Shown here piece by piece: positions 45,873 to 54,196 of a stretch of DNA of 64,000 nucleotides. Source of the DNA: Microbacterium sp. SS28 (GTDB lineage: Bacteria; Actinomycetota; Actinomycetes; Actinomycetales; Microbacteriaceae); assembly GCF_022761035.1 (NCBI RefSeq), contig NZ_JAKWJP010000002.1, positions 1-64,000 on the forward strand, written 5' to 3'. A program made the position numbers and the translations under genes. Below the pieces are notes generated by a model that was not told the DNA's origin, made no database searches, and saw only the letters and a list, made by a program, of their open reading frames with translations. Each line of letters begins with the position of its first letter. Position 1 is the stretch's first letter.

Positions 45873-47015
45873 TCAGCGCAGACTGAGCGGCAGTGAGCGT
45901 CCCGCGAGCCCGCGCGGCTGCACCGCGAGGTTCGCGGCCAGATCGGCGATCGCGGCGGCCGCTGAGTCCTCCGGGTGTGCGACGACGACCGGGATGCCGG
46001 CATCCGCGTCCGCCCGCAGCGCGGGACTCAGGGGAATCGACGCGAGGAGCGGCACGGGGGTGCCGGAGTCCGAGAGCGCGTCTGCGACGGCCATCCCCCC
46101 GCCCGAGCCGAAGATGTCGACCGTCGTGCCGTCGGGGAGCGTGAACGCGGCCATGTTCTCCACGACGCCGGCGACCCGCTGTCCCGTCTGGCGCGCGACG
46201 ATCCCGCTGCGGATCGCGACGTCGGATGCCGCAGCCTGCGGCGTCGTGACGACGAGGACCTCGGCGTGGGGGAGCAGCTGTCCCACCGAGATCGCGACGT
46301 CGCCGGTGCCGGGCGGCATGTCCAGCAGCAGGATGTCGAGGTCGCCGAAGAACACGTCGGTGAGGAACTGCTGCACCGTGCGGTGCAGCATGGGCCCGCG
46401 CCACGCGACAGCCGATCCTTCTTCGCCCTCGCGCAGGAACATGCCGATCGACACGACCTTCACGTCGTACGCGATGGGCGGCACGATGAGCGCGTCGATG
46501 CGAGTCGGCCGCTGCGTGCGACCCTCGGCGTCGACGAGGCCGAGCAGGCCCGGGATCGAGAACCCGTGCACGTCGGCGTCGATGAGTCCGACGCTCAGCC
46601 CCCGCGCCGCGAGCGCGACCGCGAGGTTCGCCGTCAGGGTCGACTTGCCGACGCCGCCCTTGCCGCTCGTCACGGCGATGACGCGCGTGAGCGACTCCGG
46701 TCCGAACGGCATGGCGCGCGCGGCACGTCCGTCGCGCAGCAGCTCGGTCAGCTCACGGCGCTCGTCGGGGGTCATGACGCCGAGGGCGAGTTCGACGTGG
46801 GCGATGCCGTCGACGGAGGCCGCGGCATCCGTCACGTCCCTCGCGATGCGGTCGGCGGCAGGGCATCCGACGATCGTGAGCGCGATGCCGACCGACGCGA
46901 CGTCGCCGTCGACCGTGATGTCGCGGAGCATGCCGAGCTCGGACAGCGGCCGGCGCAGTTCGGGATCGACGACGGCTCCGACGGCGGAGCGGACGGCCGC
47001 TGCGGCGTCGCTCAT
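45873..47015 (-). CDS. mrp: Mrp/ApbC-type iron-sulfur cluster carrier ATPase
   Basis: P-loop ATPase that carries Fe-S clusters to apoproteins. An N-terminal MIP18/DUF59-like domain (AVVDPELRRPLSELGM) precedes the Walker motif VTSGKGGVGKSTLTANLA, with DADVHGFSIPGLLG and LLLDMPPGTGDV as further signatures. The central CxxC for cluster binding, usual in the C-terminal part, is not visible here (VAGVVENMAAFTLPDGT in its place), an oddity shared with some actinobacterial Mrp proteins. Length 380 aa. ATG overlaps the DUF1003 stop. Confidence 0.88.
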   Translation of the reverse strand: MSDAAAAVRSAVGAVVDPELRRPLSELGMLRDITVDGDVASVGIALTIVGCPAADRIARDVTDAAASVDGIAHVELALGVMTPDERRELTELLRDGRAARAMPFGPESLTRVIAVTSGKGGVGKSTLTANLAVALAARGLSVGLIDADVHGFSIPGLLGLVDAEGRTQRPTRIDALIVPPIAYDVKVVSIGMFLREGEEGSAVAWRGPMLHRTVQQFLTDVFFGDLDILLLDMPPGTGDVAISVGQLLPHAEVLVVTTPQAAASDVAIRSGIVARQTGQRVAGVVENMAAFTLPDGTTVDIFGSGGGMAVADALSDSGTPVPLLASIPLSPALRADADAGIPVVVAHPEDSAAAAIADLAANLAVQPRGLAGRSLPLSLR

Positions 47016-47548
47016 CGGCGCTCGGGCTCGACGGGCTGTTCGGCGTGGCCGCGCAGGTCGAGCTGCTCGAGCAGCGTCTTGAGCTCGGCCCGCAGGACGT
47101 CGCGGGTCACGACGTCGTCCGAGAAGTCGGTGACGGCCATCCGGAGCGCGACGACCTCGCGGGCGAGGTACTCGGTGTCGGCGAGGTTGCGCTCGGCACG
47201 CTGCCGGTCCTGCTCGATCTGCACGCGGTCGCGGTCGTCCTGGCGGTTCTGCGCGAGAAGGATGAGCGGTGCGGCATACGACGCCTGCAGCGAGAGGATG
47301 AGCGTCAGCAGCGTGAAGTTCGAGGCGCGCGGGTCGAACTGCCACTGCACGGGCGCGAACGTGTTCCACGCGAGCCACACGACGACGAAGATCGTCATGC
47401 CGATGAGGAAGCCCGACGTGCCCATGCCGCGCGCGAATGCCTCGCTGAAGCGGCCGAAGCGGTCGCTCGACTGCTGCGGGGGGCGCTGGAGCATGCCCGA
47501 GCGACCGCGAGGAGCGTCGAGCGACGGCGTGCGGGTCGTGCGTGCCAT
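47012..47548 (-). CDS. DUF1003 membrane protein
   Basis: 178 aa. Two membrane helices (FLIGMTIFVVVWLAWNTF; LLTLILSLQASYAAPLILLA) connected by FAPVQWQFDPRASNF, followed by the sequence NRQDDRDRVQIEQDRQRAERNL typical of DUF1003 and a C-terminal coiled coil. Function unknown. AGGAGG lies before the ATG, which overlaps the upstream stop (TGATG), so the CBS protein, this protein and Mrp form one minus-strand operon. Confidence 0.88.
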   Translation of the reverse strand: MARTTRTPSLDAPRGRSGMLQRPPQQSSDRFGRFSEAFARGMGTSGFLIGMTIFVVVWLAWNTFAPVQWQFDPRASNFTLLTLILSLQASYAAPLILLAQNRQDDRDRVQIEQDRQRAERNLADTEYLAREVVALRMAVTDFSDDVVTRDVLRAELKTLLEQLDLRGHAEQPVEPERR

Positions 47549-48840
47549 CAGCGCCTCCTAGGGATGCTCGCGGTCGTGGTGGGAACGGGTTCGACAGGTG
47601 CCTCGTCGGCGTCGTGAGATCGCCAGTCCTCGGGCAGGAGGTAGTCGAGCACGTCGTCGACGCTGACCGCGCCGACGAGGCGGTGCGCCTGGTCGACGAC
47701 TGGCAGCGAGACGAGGTTGTAGCTCGCGAGGAGGCGCGCGACCTCAGCTGCGGAGGCGCCGGCGGGGACGGGGTCGAGCGTGTCGTCGATGATCGCGCCG
47801 AGCCGCTCGTGCGGCGGATAGCGCAGCATCCGCTGGAAGTGCACGGTGCCCAGGAGCCGTCCGGTGGGCGTCTCGTAGGGCGGGAGCGTCACGAAGACGG
47901 CGGCGGCGAGTGCCGGATGCAGTTCGTGACGGCGGATGAGCGCGAGCGCCTCGGCGACCGTCGCATCGGCCGACAGGACGATCGGCTCGGGCGTCATGAG
48001 CCCGCCCGCCGTGTCGGGGCCGTACTTGAGGAGCGCGCGGACGTCCTCGGCCTCTTCGGGCTCCATGAGGTCGAGAAGCTCTTCGAGACGTGCCTCGGGA
48101 AGCTGGGCGAGGACGTCGGCCGCGTCGTCGGGCTCCATCGCGTCGAGGATGTCGGCGGCGCGCTCGTCGCCGAGCGCCTCGAGGATGTGCACCTGGTCCT
48201 CTTCGGGCATCTCTTCGAGTGCGTCAGCGAGGCGGTCGTCGGGGAGTTCCTCGGCGACCTCGATGAGGCGGTCGTCGGGAAGATCGAGGAGCGTGTTGGC
48301 CAGGTCGGCGGGCTTGAGCTCGGAGTACGTCGCGACGAGCTGCTCGGCGGACTGCGACTCGCCGGGAACCTGGTTCTCGCGCACCTCGTTCCACTCCGCG
48401 AACGTCGTGGGCCCCTTCGCGAACGGCGAGCCGCTCGTCTTGGGCCGCCGCAGGAACAGCTGCCCGACATCCCACTCGCCGAGGCGGTTGCGCTCGATCG
48501 CGACGTCCTCGATGACGGCGACCCCTGACCCGTCCTTGAGGTAGACCTTGCGGCCGAGCATCTCGACCATGACCCGCACCTCGCCGCCTCGCTGCTGGAA
48601 GCGGCGCACGTTGATGAGGCCCGTCGTGATGACCTGGCCGGTCGCGATCGAGGTCACGCGTCCGATCGACACGAACACGTGGCGACGACCCGGGATCTCG
48701 ACGATGAGGCCGATGACGCGCGGCGGATCGTCCTTGCGATAGATCACGACGACGTCCCGGACCTTGCCGAGACGGTCGCCGGCGGGGTCGAAGACCGAGC
48801 ACCCGGAGAGGCGCGCGACGAATACCCTCTGCTGGCTCAC
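47548..48840 (-). CDS. PRC-barrel/MgtE N-domain/CBS-domain protein
   Basis: 430 aa without membrane helices. The N-terminal part is PRC-barrel-like (VFDPAGDRLGKVRDVVVIY). The middle consists of MgtE_N superhelical repeats with recurring LPDDRLIEVAEELP, MPEEDQVHILEAL and MEPDDAADVLAQLP. Two C-terminal CBS motifs follow (LMTPEPIVLSADATVAEAL; SYNLVSLPVVDQAHRLVGAVS). The MgtE membrane channel is absent, so it may be a sensor of Mg or nucleotide rather than a transporter. GTG start six bases behind TACGCT (leaderless). Confidence 0.82.
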   Translation of the reverse strand: MSQQRVFVARLSGCSVFDPAGDRLGKVRDVVVIYRKDDPPRVIGLIVEIPGRRHVFVSIGRVTSIATGQVITTGLINVRRFQQRGGEVRVMVEMLGRKVYLKDGSGVAVIEDVAIERNRLGEWDVGQLFLRRPKTSGSPFAKGPTTFAEWNEVRENQVPGESQSAEQLVATYSELKPADLANTLLDLPDDRLIEVAEELPDDRLADALEEMPEEDQVHILEALGDERAADILDAMEPDDAADVLAQLPEARLEELLDLMEPEEAEDVRALLKYGPDTAGGLMTPEPIVLSADATVAEALALIRRHELHPALAAAVFVTLPPYETPTGRLLGTVHFQRMLRYPPHERLGAIIDDTLDPVPAGASAAEVARLLASYNLVSLPVVDQAHRLVGAVSVDDVLDYLLPEDWRSHDADEAPVEPVPTTTASIPRRR

Positions 48841-48846
48841 CCGTCC

Positions 48847-48852
48847 AGCGTA
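48847..48852 (-). promoter_or_regulatory. -10 element TACGCT (leaderless, CBS/MgtE-N protein)
   Basis: On the minus strand TACGCT, six bases, then GTG at 48840. Confidence 0.45.
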
Positions 48853-48885
48853 GACCCGCATGCATGGGAGGATGAGGAGGTGAGC

Positions 48886-49539
48886 ATGATGGGTGGGCGG
48901 TCCGCGCAGGCAGCCGGCGAGGTCGGTCAGACCGTCGCATCCTTCCCCACGTATGAAGCCGCGCAGAAGGCGGTATCGACGCTCATCGCGAGCGAGGTCC
49001 CGGCGCGCGACATCGCGATCGTGGGCTACGGCCTGCGATCGATCGAACGCGTCACGGGACGCCTCGGCTATGCCGGCGCCGCCCGCACGGGTGCCATCAA
49101 CGGCGTGCTGCTGGGTCTGCTGTTCTCGGCGATCCTCGTGCTCGGCACGCCGTCCGTGCCGATCCAGGCGTTCGTCGGCGTCGTGTTCGTCGGCGTCGCG
49201 ATCGGCATGCTCATGAGCATCGTGGCGTACTCGCTCGTGCGGCGCCGCCGCGACTTCGCCTCCGTCATGCAGGTCGCCGCCGACCACTACGACGTCACGG
49301 TGACGGCGTCGAGCATCCACCGCGCGCGGGAGCTCATCGGCTCGGGGACGGTGGCGCCTCCTGCCGCGAGCCCCGCTCCGGGACCTGCTCCCTCTCCTGC
49401 TCCCGCGCCTCAGCCGGCTCCTCAGCCGGACGAGCCGCCTCGATACGGCGAACGCGTCGTCCCGCCCGCGGAGGCGCCGTCGTCCGACGAGCCGGCGGGC
49501 GAACCTGCGGCCGACGCGGGGGACTCCACGCGATCGTGA
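48886..49539 (+). CDS. general-stress-type membrane protein with Pro/Ala-rich tail
   Basis: The N-terminal part FPTYEAAQKAVSTLIASEVPARDIAIVG resembles the YflT/general stress protein 17M domain. Two membrane helices follow (GAINGVLLGLLFSAILVLG; FVGVVFVGVAIGMLMSIVAYSLV), and the last 70 residues are a disordered Pro/Ala/Glu tail. 217 aa. GGAGG stands five bases before the chosen ATG; a GTG two codons upstream is possible. The function is unknown; mycobacteria have a similar gene near mrp. Confidence 0.7.
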   Translation: MMGGRSAQAAGEVGQTVASFPTYEAAQKAVSTLIASEVPARDIAIVGYGLRSIERVTGRLGYAGAARTGAINGVLLGLLFSAILVLGTPSVPIQAFVGVVFVGVAIGMLMSIVAYSLVRRRRDFASVMQVAADHYDVTVTASSIHRARELIGSGTVAPPAASPAPGPAPSPAPAPQPAPQPDEPPRYGERVVPPAEAPSSDEPAGEPAADAGDSTRS

Positions 49540-50207
49540 GCGACTCCGACGCGCGCATCCCGGTCAGGCTTCCCGCAGGCGAGACAACGGTGTCGGGCGT
49601 CTGGGAGCAGCCCGACGACGCGTGGGCCGTCCTCGCGCTCGCCCACGGCGCAGGCACCGCGCACGCGCACCCGTTCCTGGTCGGATTCGCGGACGCCCTG
49701 CGGACGCACGGGATCGCGACGCTGCGGTTCAACTTCCCCTACTCCGAGGCAGGACGACGGATGCCGGGTCCTGCCGCGCACGCCGTCACGGCGTGGTCGG
49801 CGGTGCAGGCGTGGGTCGCCGAGCGCTCCGCCCTGCCGCTGTGGGCGGCAGGCAAGTCGTACGGCGGTCGTATGGCCTCGATGGCCGCTGCGGAAGGCGC
49901 CATCACGCCCGCGGGGCTCGTCTACCTCGGCTATCCGCTGCATCCGCCGGGGGAGCCCGCGAAGGCGCGCGTCGCGCACCTGCCCGACATCCCGCAGCCC
50001 CAGCTGTTCGTCGAGGGCACGAACGACCCGTTCGTCGATCCGCACGCGCAGCTGGAGGAGGCTGTGGCCTCGTGCCGGGATGCGACGCTCACGTGGATCG
50101 ACGGCGGCGGGCACTCGTTCGAGGTCAAGGGCCGCAAGCGCCCCGCCGACGAGATCGGCGCGGAGCTCGCGCCGATCGTCGTCGAATGGATGCGCTCGCA
50201 GCGCTGA
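49536..50207 (+). CDS. alpha/beta hydrolase
   Basis: 223 aa, alpha/beta-hydrolase fold. The nucleophile elbow is AAGKSYGGRMAS (Ser), the acid EGTNDPFVDP (Asp) and the histidine DGGGHSFEVKGR. The sequence LAHGAGTAHAHPFLVGFADAL and NFPYSEAGRRMP identify the KANL3/Tex30-like group. Substrate unknown. The GTG overlaps the preceding stop (GTGA), so both genes are co-translated. Confidence 0.85.
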   Translation: MSDSDARIPVRLPAGETTVSGVWEQPDDAWAVLALAHGAGTAHAHPFLVGFADALRTHGIATLRFNFPYSEAGRRMPGPAAHAVTAWSAVQAWVAERSALPLWAAGKSYGGRMASMAAAEGAITPAGLVYLGYPLHPPGEPAKARVAHLPDIPQPQLFVEGTNDPFVDPHAQLEEAVASCRDATLTWIDGGGHSFEVKGRKRPADEIGAELAPIVVEWMRSQR

Positions 50208-50216
50208 CACCCGCCG

Positions 50217-51653
50217 TCAGCTGATGCCGACCCGCAGCATCCACTCCTCGATCTCGTCCGCCGTGCGGGGGATGCCGCCGGAGAGGTTCTCGACGCCGTC
50301 CTCGGTCACGACGACGTCGTCTTCGATGCGCACGCCGATGCCGCGGTACTCCTCGGGGACGGTGAGGTCGTCGATCTGGAAGTACAGCCCCGGCTCGATC
50401 GTGAAGACCATCCCGGGCTCGAGGACGCCGTCGTAGTACATCTCGCGCCGCGCCTGCGCGCAGTCGTGCACGTCGATGCCGAGGTGGTGGCTCGTGCCGT
50501 GCACCATGTAACGGCGGTGGTGCCCGCCGTGCTCTGCGTCGAGCGCCTCTTCGGCCGTGACAGGCAGCAGCCCCCATTCCGCGACGCGCGCCGCAATGAC
50601 CTTCATCGCGGCCTCGTGCACGGAGCGGAAGGTCACGCCGGGCCGCGCGACGGCGAAGCCCGCGTCGGCGGCTTCGCGCACGGTCTCGTAGACCTTGCGC
50701 TGCACGTCCGTGAAGCGCCCGCTCACAGGCAGGGTGCGCGTGATGTCGGCCGTGTAGAGGCTGTCGACCTCGACGCCCGCGTCGATGAGGATGAGGTCTC
50801 CGGGCACGACGGCGCCGTCGTTGCGCGTCCAGTGCAGGTAGCACGCGTGCGGACCGGAGGCGGCGATCGTGTCGTAGCCGACGGTGTTGCCGTCGCTGCG
50901 GGCCCGCTGGTGGAAGACGCCCTCGACGATTCGCTCACCACGCGAATGCGCGATGACGCGGGGCAGCTCGCGGATGACGTCGTCGAAGCCCCGGGCGGTC
51001 ACGTCGACCGCGAGCCGCAGCTGCGCGAGCTCGAACGAGTCCTTGACCAGACGCAGCTCCGACACGAAGCGCGTGAGGTCCTCGTCCTCACCCACGACGA
51101 GGTCGTCGTCGCCCGCCGCGAAGTCGTCGATGTGCGCCGTGTCGAGGCCGAGCTCGCCGGCGACGCCGCCGAGCGCGGGGCGCGGGCCGATCCAGAACTC
51201 GCCGATCGAGGCGTCGGCGTAGAACTCGCTCGTCGTGCGGTCCGCCCGCTCGCGGAAGTAGAGAGTCGCATCGTGCCCGCCGTCGGCGAGCGGCTCGAAG
51301 ACGAGCACCGAGTCCGGCTCCGAGTCGGCCTCCCAGCCTGTCAGGTGCGCGAACGCCGAGTGCGCGCGGAACGGGTAGTCGGTGTCGTTGCTGCGCTGCT
51401 TGAGCGACCCCGCGGGCACGACGAGGCGCTTGCCCGGGAACGCCGCCGAGACCTTCTCACGGCGTGCCGCGGCGAACGGCGCCTGAGCGCGCAGGGGAGG
51501 GGCGAGCTCGGGCCGCTCCGCCCAGCCCGTCGAGATCGTCTCGAGGAAGCCGCCGCCGTACGGCTGACGACGGTTGGTGGATGTCGACGGACGCGCGGGC
51601 GCGTCGGCGGCGGTGTCGGTCGCGATCGTGTCGCTGTCGCCTGAAGTGCTCAT
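50217..51653 (-). CDS. pepP: Xaa-Pro aminopeptidase (aminopeptidase P)
   Basis: M24 metallopeptidase removing the N-terminal residue before proline. The dinuclear metal ligands are in ILIDAGVEVDSLYTADITRTLP (two Asp), VHGTSHHLGIDVHD (His), FTIEPGLYFQ (Glu) and GVRIEDDVVV (Glu). The aminopeptidase P N-terminal domain includes NDTDYPFRAHSAFAHLTGWE. Length 478 aa with a disordered N-terminal 30 residues. On the minus strand GAGACT stands six bases before the ATG, a weaker leaderless pattern. Confidence 0.92.
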   Translation of the reverse strand: MSTSGDSDTIATDTAADAPARPSTSTNRRQPYGGGFLETISTGWAERPELAPPLRAQAPFAAARREKVSAAFPGKRLVVPAGSLKQRSNDTDYPFRAHSAFAHLTGWEADSEPDSVLVFEPLADGGHDATLYFRERADRTTSEFYADASIGEFWIGPRPALGGVAGELGLDTAHIDDFAAGDDDLVVGEDEDLTRFVSELRLVKDSFELAQLRLAVDVTARGFDDVIRELPRVIAHSRGERIVEGVFHQRARSDGNTVGYDTIAASGPHACYLHWTRNDGAVVPGDLILIDAGVEVDSLYTADITRTLPVSGRFTDVQRKVYETVREAADAGFAVARPGVTFRSVHEAAMKVIAARVAEWGLLPVTAEEALDAEHGGHHRRYMVHGTSHHLGIDVHDCAQARREMYYDGVLEPGMVFTIEPGLYFQIDDLTVPEEYRGIGVRIEDDVVVTEDGVENLSGGIPRTADEIEEWMLRVGIS

Positions 51654-51705
51654 CCGTCAAGTCTCCCACGCACTCGCGGGGCCGCAACCGGACTCGCAGC
51701 GGCTC

Positions 51706-52725
51706 TCAGCCGACGGGCTCGAGCTGCACGATGAGGGGTCGATGATCGCTGCCGGACCCGTCGAGCGAGCGCAGCACGATCGACCCCGTCGGGCGCCAGT
51801 TCTCGGACGCCAGGACATGGTCGATCGGCGCGCCGAGCAGACCCGGCATGTCGGTCGACCACGTGCCGACCGAGCCGTTGCCCGTCTCCGAGGCGGCATC
51901 GTGGCAGTGCCCGAGCGTGCCGCCGTCCAGGCCGAGCCGGCCCATGTGGTCGATCGTCGCGTTGAAGTCGCCGGCCATGATGACGTTCTCGTCGCCGCAC
52001 TGGTCCGCGAGCCACTGCAGATCCTCGCGCCAGTGCTGCATGTAGCTGCGCCGCGGCGCGACGGCGTGCGCCGCGACGACGATGGGTCCGTCGCCGTCGA
52101 CGGGCATCGCGACGGCGCTCGGCACCGTCGAGGTGTTCGTTGTGCCCTCGACCGACGACTCGATGACGGCGTAGTCGCCGAGCTCGGGGGCGATGAGGAG
52201 CGTCGTGGAACGCGCGTCCCAGCCGTCCTCGCCGAACTCGGCGTGGTGCGCCCACATGGGGTGACCGAGCTCGCGCATCGCGATCGCGACCTGCTCGCCC
52301 GTCTCGATCGTGGTCTCGGGGAGCGTCACGATGTCGGCGTCCATCGCGACCGCGATCTGCGCGACGGACTGAGCGGATGTCGCATCCCCCGCGGTGTTCC
52401 ACGTCATGACGCGCACGGAGTCCGCGCCCTTCTCGGGGAGCGTGTCGGTGCCGAGGCCCCGCGAGACGACGATGACGCCGTTCGCCACAGTCGCGATGAC
52501 CGCGATGCCGGCGAGCGAGAGCGCGAGCGCGCGGAGCGGCCGGATGAGCGCGAGCAGGAGGAGGACGGCGGCGGCGGCCGCGAAACCACCGAGGACCAGT
52601 ATCCGGAACGCGATGATCTGGGCGATCGGATAGATGTCCGCGACACGGAAGAAGGAGGGCCAGGTCAGCACCGCAGCGACGATTGCGGAGAGCACGGTGA
52701 CCAGGATCCCGAGCAGTCGCAGCAC
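51706..52725 (-). CDS. membrane-anchored endonuclease/exonuclease/phosphatase-fold protein
   Basis: 339 aa. Three N-terminal hydrophobic helices (first 95 residues) anchor an extracytoplasmic EEP domain. Motifs: VRVMTWNTAGD, IVTLPETT, VIMAGDFNATIDHMG, PIDHVLAS and GSDHRPLIVQL. Related membrane EEP proteins are common in actinobacteria; substrate unknown, possibly phosphoesters outside the cell. GTG start seven bases behind TAGAGT. Confidence 0.86.
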   Translation of the reverse strand: MLRLLGILVTVLSAIVAAVLTWPSFFRVADIYPIAQIIAFRILVLGGFAAAAAVLLLLALIRPLRALALSLAGIAVIATVANGVIVVSRGLGTDTLPEKGADSVRVMTWNTAGDATSAQSVAQIAVAMDADIVTLPETTIETGEQVAIAMRELGHPMWAHHAEFGEDGWDARSTTLLIAPELGDYAVIESSVEGTTNTSTVPSAVAMPVDGDGPIVVAAHAVAPRRSYMQHWREDLQWLADQCGDENVIMAGDFNATIDHMGRLGLDGGTLGHCHDAASETGNGSVGTWSTDMPGLLGAPIDHVLASENWRPTGSIVLRSLDGSGSDHRPLIVQLEPVG

Positions 52726-52732
52726 GTCGGCG

Positions 52733-52738
52733 ACTCTA
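52733..52738 (-). promoter_or_regulatory. -10 element TAGAGT (leaderless, EEP protein)
   Basis: On the minus strand TAGAGT, seven bases, then GTG at 52725. Confidence 0.45.
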
Positions 52739-52786
52739 TGTCAGCACCCTGGGAGGAGCCTGCCCGCAGCCCCGGCGCGGCGGCGC

Positions 52787-52792
52787 TACGCT
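52787..52792 (+). promoter_or_regulatory. -10 element TACGCT (leaderless, PHP protein)
   Basis: TACGCT, six bases, then ATG at 52799. Confidence 0.5.
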
Positions 52793-52798
52793 CGAAGG

Positions 52799-53668
52799 AT
52801 GTCAGGGGATCGGCGCTTCGAGGGGCCGAGCGACCTGCACCTTCACTCCGTCCATTCCGACGGCACGGAATCGGCCGCCGACGTCATGGCGGCGGCGCAT
52901 GTCCGAGGCCTGAGGACCGTCGCGCTGACCGACCACGACACGACCTCCGGGTGGACCGAGGCGGCCGAAGCCGCGACATCCCTCGGCATGACTCTGCTGC
53001 CGGGGATGGAGTTCTCGGCCCACGGCGAGGGACGCTCCGTGCACCTGCTCGCCTACCTCTTCGATCCCGACGACCGGGGCCTGCGCACCGAGATGGAGCG
53101 CATCCGCGAGGACCGCGTGGGACGCGCCGAGCGCATCGTGCGCCGCATCGGCCGCGACTACGCGCTGGAGTGGGAGGACGTCGTCGAGCAGACGGGCGAC
53201 GGCGCCACGGTGGGGCGTCCGCACATCGCCGACGCGCTCGTGGCCCGCGGCATCGTCGCGACGCGCGGCGCCGCCTTCGACACGATCCTGCATCCGCGGG
53301 CCGGGTACTACGAGGGCCACTACGCCCCCGACATCGCGAAGGCCGTCTCGCTCGTGGCCGCCGCCGGCGGCGTGCCGATCGTCGCGCACCCCACGACGGC
53401 CGGGCGCGCGCGCATGATGCCGGTCCCACTCCTCGAGCGGCTCATCTCACTCGGTCTCGCAGGCTTCGAGCTCGAGCACCGCGAGAACACGGCCGAGGGC
53501 AAGCGCGTGCTCTATCGTCTCGCCGAGCGCCACGACCTCATCGTGACGGGCTCGAGCGACTATCACGGCCTCGGCAAGCCCAACATCCCGGGCGAGAACA
53601 CGACGAGCGACGACATGGTCGCGCGCATCATCGCCCTCGGGACCGGAAGCAGCCCCGTCTACGCGTGA
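52799..53668 (+). CDS. PHP-domain phosphoesterase
   Basis: Metal-dependent PHP hydrolase, 289 aa. Metal ligands are visible in DLHLHSVHSDGTESA, VALTDHDTTSGW, LPGMEFSAHGEG, VPIVAHPTTAG and TGSSDYHGLGKPN. This layout matches the single-domain YciV/TrpH-like group (nucleotide 3',5'-bisphosphate or RNA 5'-end phosphatases); the substrate is inferred from family only. The start follows a leaderless -10. Confidence 0.88.
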   Translation: MSGDRRFEGPSDLHLHSVHSDGTESAADVMAAAHVRGLRTVALTDHDTTSGWTEAAEAATSLGMTLLPGMEFSAHGEGRSVHLLAYLFDPDDRGLRTEMERIREDRVGRAERIVRRIGRDYALEWEDVVEQTGDGATVGRPHIADALVARGIVATRGAAFDTILHPRAGYYEGHYAPDIAKAVSLVAAAGGVPIVAHPTTAGRARMMPVPLLERLISLGLAGFELEHRENTAEGKRVLYRLAERHDLIVTGSSDYHGLGKPNIPGENTTSDDMVARIIALGTGSSPVYA

Positions 53669-53675
53669 CGCGCGA

Positions 53676-54095
53676 TCAGCTGATCGCCTTCGCCTTGATC
53701 GCCTTGTACTCGGCCTCGGAGATCGAGCCGGCGTCGAGCAGCGCCTTGGCGCGGACGATCTCCTCCGAGGGGCTCGTGCCCGAACCCGCGACGGACTTGA
53801 TGTACGCGTCCTGCGCCGCGCGGACCTTCGCCGCCTCGGTTGCGGACCGCTTGCTCATGCTCGCACCGCGGGCGATGAGGTAGATCAGCGCCGTCAAGAA
53901 CGGGACGAAGACCAGGAAGATGATCCACAGCGCCTTGAGCCAGCCGTTGAGGCCGCTGTCCTGGAAGATGTCGCGGATGATCGCGAAGAGGACCAGGAGG
54001 TACGCCACGAACACGAACAGCGCGAAGAACCACCAGACGAAGTCCCATACCGAGAGCGCCGCACTGGTGTTCTCGACAGTTTCCAGGATTCGCAT
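53676..54095 (-). CDS. PLD-N/SHOCT-domain membrane protein
   Basis: 139 aa. Two membrane helices (FVWWFFALFVFVAYLLVLFAII; LKALWIIFLVFVPFLTALIYLIA) form a phospholipase-D N-terminal-type hairpin; a basic linker ends in a SHOCT motif (EEIVRAKALLDAGSISEAEYKAIKAKA). Such proteins occur widely in actinobacteria; function unknown. AGAGG precedes the chosen ATG; a longer start is less likely. Confidence 0.82.
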   Translation of the reverse strand: MRILETVENTSAALSVWDFVWWFFALFVFVAYLLVLFAIIRDIFQDSGLNGWLKALWIIFLVFVPFLTALIYLIARGASMSKRSATEAAKVRAAQDAYIKSVAGSGTSPSEEIVRAKALLDAGSISEAEYKAIKAKAIS

Positions 54096-54196
54096 GCGTG
54101 CCTCTTTCGCCGGGAGCGGCGCGGATGCCGCTGGGCACACACTAGCGCCCCCGACGACGTCAGCTCAGGCGACCGCCCGAATGGGGTGAACCGCGC

